This document shows, piece by piece, positions 59,525 to 64,000 of a stretch of DNA of 64,000 nt. The stretch covers positions 1 through 64,000 of the forward strand of contig JAWPHD010010319.1 in the NCBI GenBank assembly GCA_037043455.1, written 5' to 3'. How positions within the stretch are numbered: position 1 is the stretch's first letter; every line of letters begins with the position of its first letter. Made by a program: the position numbers and the translations under genes. The DNA is from Cyrtodaria siliqua (taxonomy: Eukaryota > Mollusca > Bivalvia > Adapedonta > Hiatellidae). The notes beneath the pieces are model-generated. The model did not search any database. It was given only the letters and a program-made list of their open reading frames with translations, and had not been told where the DNA came from.

Positions 59525-60480
59525 ATTCAAGCTCAATAGAGCTTTCATTGATATCAACAATCTGGCCAAGTTTGGGAAAGATCGAATACAAAATGAAGGC
59601 GCTAGAGTGTTCACAAGGCTGATAATGGCATATTTCAATAATTCAAAGGCACACAACTCTGGTGTTCTGGTCCGATATAGCTGGTTTTCGAACTTGTCCG
59701 AGCTTTCATTGATATTAACAATCTCTTAAAGCTTGGTAAAGACCGGATGAAAAATGAAGGCCCTATCGTAAACGAGGCAAAATGTAGCATTTTTTACTAA
59801 ATCAACGGCCACAACTCCGCTGTTATTGGTTCGATCTGGTTGGTTTTCGAATTTATCCCAGCTTTCATTGATATTAACAATCTGGTAAATTTTAGTAAGG
59901 ATTGGATGAAAAATGAAGGCCCTATAGTCTTAACGAGGCAAAATATAGCATTTTTAATTAATTCAAGGGCCATAACTCCGATGTTACTGGTCCGATCTGG
60001 CTGGTTTTCGAACTTGTCCGAGATTTCACCAATATTAACAATCTGGTAAAGTTTGGATGAAAAATAAAGGCACTGTCGTCTTAACAAGGCAAAATAGAGC
60101 ATTTTTAACTAAATCAAGGGCCACAACTCTGCTGTTACTGGTCCGATCTGGCTGGGTTTCGAATTTGACCAAGCTTTCACCAATACTAACAATCTGGTAA
60201 AGTTTGGTAAAAATGGGATGAAAAACGAATGCCCTATCGTCTTAACCAGGCAAAAGATAGCATTTTAACTAAATCAAGGGCCATAACCCCACTGTTATTA
60301 GTCCGATCTGGCTGATTTTCGAACTTTTCCGAGCTTTCATTGATATTAACAATCTGGTAAAGTTTGGTAAAGATCGGATGAAAAATGAAGGCCGTATCAT
60401 CTTAACGAGACAAAAATTAACGACGGACGGACGACGGACAACTTGGCATCCCATAAGCTCTGCTGGCCAGTAGAGCTAAA
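59525..60480. mobile_element. Long bivalve-type non-coding repeat, copy 3
   Basis: Six or so units of the period of about 161 bp (GGTTTTCGAACTTGTCC ... AACAATCTGGTAAAGTTTGG), ending GACGGACGGACGACGGACAA ... CTGCTGGCCAGTAGAGCTAA plus poly(A). Because the left end is interrupted by a SINE, it may be the right part of copy 2 or a separate copy. ORFs on both strands (59451-59729, 59797-60102, 59840-60049) follow the repeat. Confidence 0.75.
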
Positions 60481-61823
60481 AAAAAAAAAGCTGTAAAATT
60501 ACCTAATTTGTTTTGTCTTTAAAGTCAAGGTCACTGGCAGAGTAAGGCTTAGTCAAAGGATTATGACTTACACCAGACAATTTATATACAACTATTAAGG
60601 GTTTTATAGCAATACCTTTGATGGTATTTGAGTTATTTCCTTCAAGAAAAAATATAAATCAAAAACTTCAACCAAGTGTGACGTCACCACCGTTGGCATC
60701 GTCACTGCTGCCGGCAGAAAAGACATCTTCAAGTCTCGCTTTTCTTTAAAAAGGTGAGACAATTATTTTCAAGGGTTTAAGTTAAAGGAAAACACAAGAC
60801 ATGCAAAAAAAATCAGTGTTTTTATATAGGTTTTATATAAAATAAAGTCTTATTCAGAGTTCACGTATTAAATATTGTGAAACAATATGTACATGTAGAT
60901 CTATATGTATGAGTATACACTACATTCCAGTAATAGTTGACGGTCATGGTTGATGAAAATATAAACGAAATAGATTTTTTATTGAAAAATAAGTAAACGT
61001 AACTGTTGTATATTAATTTCACACGCACAAACACACACAGAGTTGTGTAAAGACTGAAATAATAATATATTACCCTTTTGTCAACTTTTATGTATAATAT
61101 TAGGTACTTGTATGTTTCACTTCTCTAAATAAATGTATGATAAGAACAACTTGCAACAACGTTGGCATAAGACAATGATAAAATACACAATAGTTCACTT
61201 CGAGCCTTCTGATCAGGTGAGCTTAAAAATACTATTTAGACAGTAACAAAAGTTACTACTATAATAAAAGTCCTATATACAACAACAATACATGAATTCA
61301 AGTATAGACCTGGTTTCAATTTTAGTATGTTTTTAATAACATAGCAAAATACAATATTTAGTTTGAAAAAAACATATCTTACATCAGATTTTTAATCTTA
61401 AAGCAAATAAATAATTACCAAAAGCAAAATAATGGCTTGAGGCTCACTTAATATGAGATTCAGTACAAAATGAACACTAACATTCATCTGAGAAGCTTCC
61501 CAAAAATCTGTTAAAACAGAAGAAATTATTCGTTAACTATTGCTGTTCTAGAAAAGAAGCAACCACAAACAACTGTTTTGGACCAAAGTGGCCATCTTGG
61601 ATTAATTTGATCTAGGTTCAATAGACATCATATGAAGTTATATTCCTGTTCAGTTTCATGGAAGTCTGGGCAGTAGACGAGTAGTCAGAACAGAACAGAT
61701 GTCAATCCATAAACTCGACCAACCTTTGATCATTTTAGCTAACAACAACCGTTTTCTTTCTCATCAAAAGACAATGTAAATCTCTTACATCATGGAACAA
61801 TTCTGAATGGTGTATCACACACT
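60481..61823. other. Mostly non-coding, with decayed bivalve repeat scraps
   Basis: No gene supported. A perfect TGACGTCA (CRE-type) palindrome lies at 60679-60686, of unknown relevance. TCTGATCAGGTGAGCTTAAAA (about 61208) resembles the 3' end of another common bivalve repeat, and 61580-61690 (GTGGCCATCTTGGATTAATT ... GTTCAGTTTCATGGAAGTCT) resembles its body. Confidence 0.5.
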
Positions 61824-62171
61824 ATGAGGTAGACCAGCCCAGTTATATTCCAGAATCCATCTGCCCTGACAGGTGAGGTAGACCATCCCAGTTATATTCC
61901 AGAATCCACTGTGCCCTGACAGGTGAGGTAGACCATCCCAGTTATATTCCAGAATCCACCGTGCCCTGACAGGTGAGGTAGACCATCCCAGTTATATGCC
62001 AGAATCCACCGTGCCCTGACAGGTGAGGTAGACCATCCCAGTTATATTCCAGAATCCACCGTGCCTGACAGGTGAGGTAGACCATCCCAGTTATATTCCA
62101 GAATCCACCGTGCCTGACAGGTGAGGTAGACCATCCCAGTTATATACCAGAATCCACTGTGCCCTGACAGG
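61824..62171. repeat. Satellite H: 50-bp array, seven copies
   Basis: 50-bp units AGGTGAGGTAGACCATCCCA plus GTTATATTCCAGAATCCACC plus GTGCCCTGAC (starts 61871 and 61921). Two units are 49 bp (GTGCCTGAC). Nearly identical copies. Confidence 0.96.
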
Positions 62172-62394
62172 TCGTCAGACTATAACCCTCGGGAATACAC
62201 AGACTAACCAATGGACACTAGATAGTAGCACTGCAATCATACACAAATTTCGACAGCAATCTTTATGTAAATACTGCCCAATCATCAAGCCTTATTCCAC
62301 TGTCTTAATAGTCACTGATATTTGTGTCTTACTCTGAGAGACAATCATATACATGCTTGAACCATAAACAAATGTTTGTACTTTCCAAAGACAC

Positions 62395-62862
62395 TCTAAA
62401 ACACATAAACCAGTGTTATCCAACAGTGCTACACTGAATCCCAATAACGAAACACATAAACCAGTGTTATCCAACAGTGCTACACTGAATCCCAATAACG
62501 AAACACATAAACCAGTGTTATCCAACAGTGCTACACTGAATCCCAATAACAAAACACATAAACCAGTGTTATCCAACAGTGCTACACTGAATCCCAATAA
62601 CGAAACACATAAACCAGTGTTATCCAACAGTGCTACACTGAATCCCAATAACGAAACACATAAACCAGTGTTATCCAACAGTGCTACACTGAATCCCAAT
62701 AACCAGTGTTATCCAACAGTGCTACACTGAATCCCAATAACCAGTGTTATCCAACAGTGCTACACTGAATCCCAATAACCAGTGTTATCCAACAGTGCTA
62801 CACTGAATCCCAATAACGTGTTATCCAACAGTGCTACACTGAATCCCAATAACGAAACGGCA
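62395..62862. repeat. Satellite I: 51-bp units changing to 38-bp units
   Basis: About six units of 51 bp (ACACATAAACCAGTGTTATC, CAACAGTGCTACACTGAATC, CCAATAACGAA; 62401 and 62452), then three to four units of 38 bp lacking the CGAAACACATAAA segment, then a 51-like partial. A 17-codon period gives open frames on both strands (62413-62730 plus; 62292-62699 minus, hydrophobic); these are not credible genes. Confidence 0.95.
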
Positions 62863-62969
62863 GAGTATACTCAGTACATTTAAAAACGCAACATTTTTGA
62901 CTTTTGATTATTTTTAGTCTGCTGGTGTTTGTTCCAATCAAGGTTGTATTTAAAGTTAGTAGCCAAGTC

Positions 62970-63345
62970 TCTTTGTCCCAAATGTTAAAGTAACACAAGC
63001 GCCAAATTTCGCTATAAAACCGTTCTTCCAAATACTACCCATGTGTTGAGGTCACAAAATGATGCATATATGCTAATTAAAACTGTATATGTATCCACGG
63101 GTTCATAAAATACCCGCACATGAATATGTGTGAAATGAATTTAGAGTTAAATTTTTATTCGAAGCTTCAAGCAATAACAAAAAGGCGATGTTTTTGGCTG
63201 CCCGTTTTTCATGTTTATATTGTATTTCTAGAGTTAGGATTTTGCAATTATATTTAGTTTTATATATACCTTATCGTTCATCGGATTTGAAGCGGTGTGC
63301 ATATGTTGTAAAATTAGCGTGCTGTTGGCGAGTTAGTGACTTTAA
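62970..63345 (+). repeat. Diverged interspersed repeat, copy 2
   Basis: Counterpart of 39862-40245: TGTTAAAGTAACACAAGCGC, TATAAAACCGTTC, GCTAATTAAAAC, ATCCACGGGTTCATAAAATA, TGAATATGTGTGAAATGAA, CATATGTTGTAAAATTAGCG. Ordered blocks are shared, with much divergence in between. Confidence 0.6.
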
Positions 63346-63649
63346 CTTATGGCGATAAACAGTGGCAAAAGATTTGCTCTGCTTCTTTCACTTAAAACAC
63401 ATTTTGCATGAGGACTTCAATTCCACTCTAGAAATTCCAAAAATACCAAGTGTTGCGTTTTCAAATGTGCTGAGTGTAGGTTTATATTTAAAAATATTTT
63501 CATACATGTTATTTTTAATGAAATAGTACAAGGTCAGCTGTATTGTAACATCTTGCAGTACAGAAATGTCCCATTGTGAAATGTATTTTCGGGTAATCTA
63601 GCACCCCTCCTATATCTTCATCATTAAACACATCTACCCCGATTGCACA
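63346..63649. other. Likely 3' untranslated or downstream region of the pirin-like gene
   Basis: Lies immediately downstream of the minus-strand stop at 63650. On the minus strand an ATTAAA-type signal occurs near 63510-63520. Whether it is used is unknown. Confidence 0.4.
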
Positions 63650-63765
63650 TTACTCATATGCCACATAAGAATTCCATGAATGTGCACCCTCAAATCCGTT
63701 TCTCTCATGCTGATAGTCCTTCTGTGTTTCCACGATTTCTTCATCACTTGTCATCACAAACGGAC
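63650..63765 (-). CDS. Terminal coding exon of a pirin-like (cupin) protein, partial gene
   Basis: Minus strand, ending in TAA at 63650-63652. The exon encodes GPFVMTSDEEIVETQKDY followed by QHERNGFEGAHSWNSYVAYE. This matches the C-terminal signature of pirin: GPFVM-(N/T)-x-x-E-E-I ... D-Y/F ... N-G-F-E-x-A-x-x-W. A plausible acceptor (TTTCGTTTTAG) ends at 63766, so the exon would start at 63765 in the first Gly codon. The open frame extends to 63841, but the upstream residues do not look like pirin and are probably intron. Pirins are Fe(II)-binding bicupin proteins, nuclear in animals, reported as redox-sensitive transcription co-regulators with quercetinase-like activity in some homologues. 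The metal-binding His/Glu residues lie in upstream exons outside this window. This is the only host gene I can support. Confidence 0.75.
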
Positions 63766-64000
63766 CTAAAACGAAATTTGTTCCCGCAAATTTTATTAAT
63801 TTCACGTAGAGTTTGTTAGGTTTTAAATTGCACACCACCACTGCAGATCAGCTCATCTCAAAGCCATGCTTCCGCCATCTGCATGTTACAAAGAAATATA
63901 AATGAAACAGTACTGTCCAGATAATACATAGACTAAAAACAAACAAACAAAATGATATTTTTGTAGAGATAGTGTAGACATGAGGTGTGATTCCCCATTG
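63766..64000 (-). other. Probable last intron of the pirin-like gene
   Basis: By inference from the acceptor site at 63766. No other exon is recognisable before the window edge. Confidence 0.45.

Noticed and set aside
60679..60686. TGACGTCA as a CRE enhancer element
   Set aside because: A single 8-bp palindrome with no promoter or gene nearby; chance occurrence is likely.
62292..62699. Hydrophobic minus-strand ORF with a GFSVALLDNTGLCVSLL-type repeat, like a membrane protein
   Set aside because: Lies wholly within the 51-bp array and depends on its 17-codon period; the plus strand is open as well.
1..62862. Hammerhead ribozyme in the satellites
   Set aside because: I looked for the conserved CTGATGA core with a GAAA partner in each monomer and did not see it.
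63766..63841. Extending the pirin-like CDS to the upstream ATG at 63841
   Set aside because: Residues encoded upstream of 63765 do not resemble pirin, and an acceptor-like TTTCGTTTTAG sits exactly at the start of the conserved part.

Overview
This is eukaryotic, AT-rich, gene-poor DNA, most likely from a bivalve mollusc. The evidence is the mobile and non-coding repeats: tRNA-derived SINEs of the molluscan V-SINE/RUDI type (4.25-4.62, 40.33-40.63, 40.75-40.94 and 59.26-59.52 kb), the long 'AAGAGGCCCAAGAGGGCCTG ... GGACGACGGACGACGG ... TGGCCAGTAGAGCTAAAA' repeats familiar from bivalve genomes (51.8-53.4 and 57.9-60.5 kb), and a terminal exon that looks like metazoan pirin at the right edge. 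The species cannot be told from the window.

Layout. 0-3.5 kb: 33-bp and 31-bp minisatellites. 4.25-4.62 kb: a minus-strand SINE with a (GA)n(G)n run grown inside it. 6.1-6.5 kb: a decayed GIY-YIG (Penelope-like) fragment next to inverted copies of the following satellite. 7.07-11.72 kb: two adjacent 63-bp satellites that appear related. 12.5-13.7 kb: an irregular fold-back repeat. 14.33-14.87 kb: a 41-bp array. 15.99-16.26 kb: a short inverted-repeat element. 16.72-35.55 kb: about 19 kb of a 48-bp satellite, interleaved with an 89-bp derivative that is the same monomer carrying a 41-bp insertion. 35.84-37.55 kb: a 30-bp array. 38.03-38.49 kb: a 39/33-bp array with a 150-bp higher-order unit. 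39.9-43.1 kb: SINEs and inverted repeats. 43.12-49.60 kb: an LTR retrotransposon. 49.6-51.5 and 54.1-55.5 kb: a 29-bp TCCGGA satellite. 51.8-60.5 kb: long bivalve repeats with internal periods near 155-165 bp, plus the remnant of an SGNH-hydrolase-like mobile-element ORF. 61.8-62.9 kb: 50-bp and 51/38-bp arrays. 63.65-63.77 kb: the pirin-like last exon on the minus strand.

Coding content. Nearly all open frames here are by-products of tandem repeats whose period is a multiple of three. The convincing coding sequences are the retrotransposon gag (intact), its broken pol, the GIY-YIG and SGNH fragments, and the pirin-like exon. The retrotransposon has the order gag - protease - integrase - reverse transcriptase - RNase H. 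Integrase before RT is unusual in Ty3/Gypsy elements and typical of the Gmr1-like lineage; the SCAN-like Gag agrees with that placement.

By adding my own interval estimates, roughly half the window (about 33 kb) is minisatellite or satellite DNA. The most informative signals are the Gmr1-like element, the origin of the 89-bp satellite from the 48-bp one, and the nested higher-order duplications in the 48-bp array.
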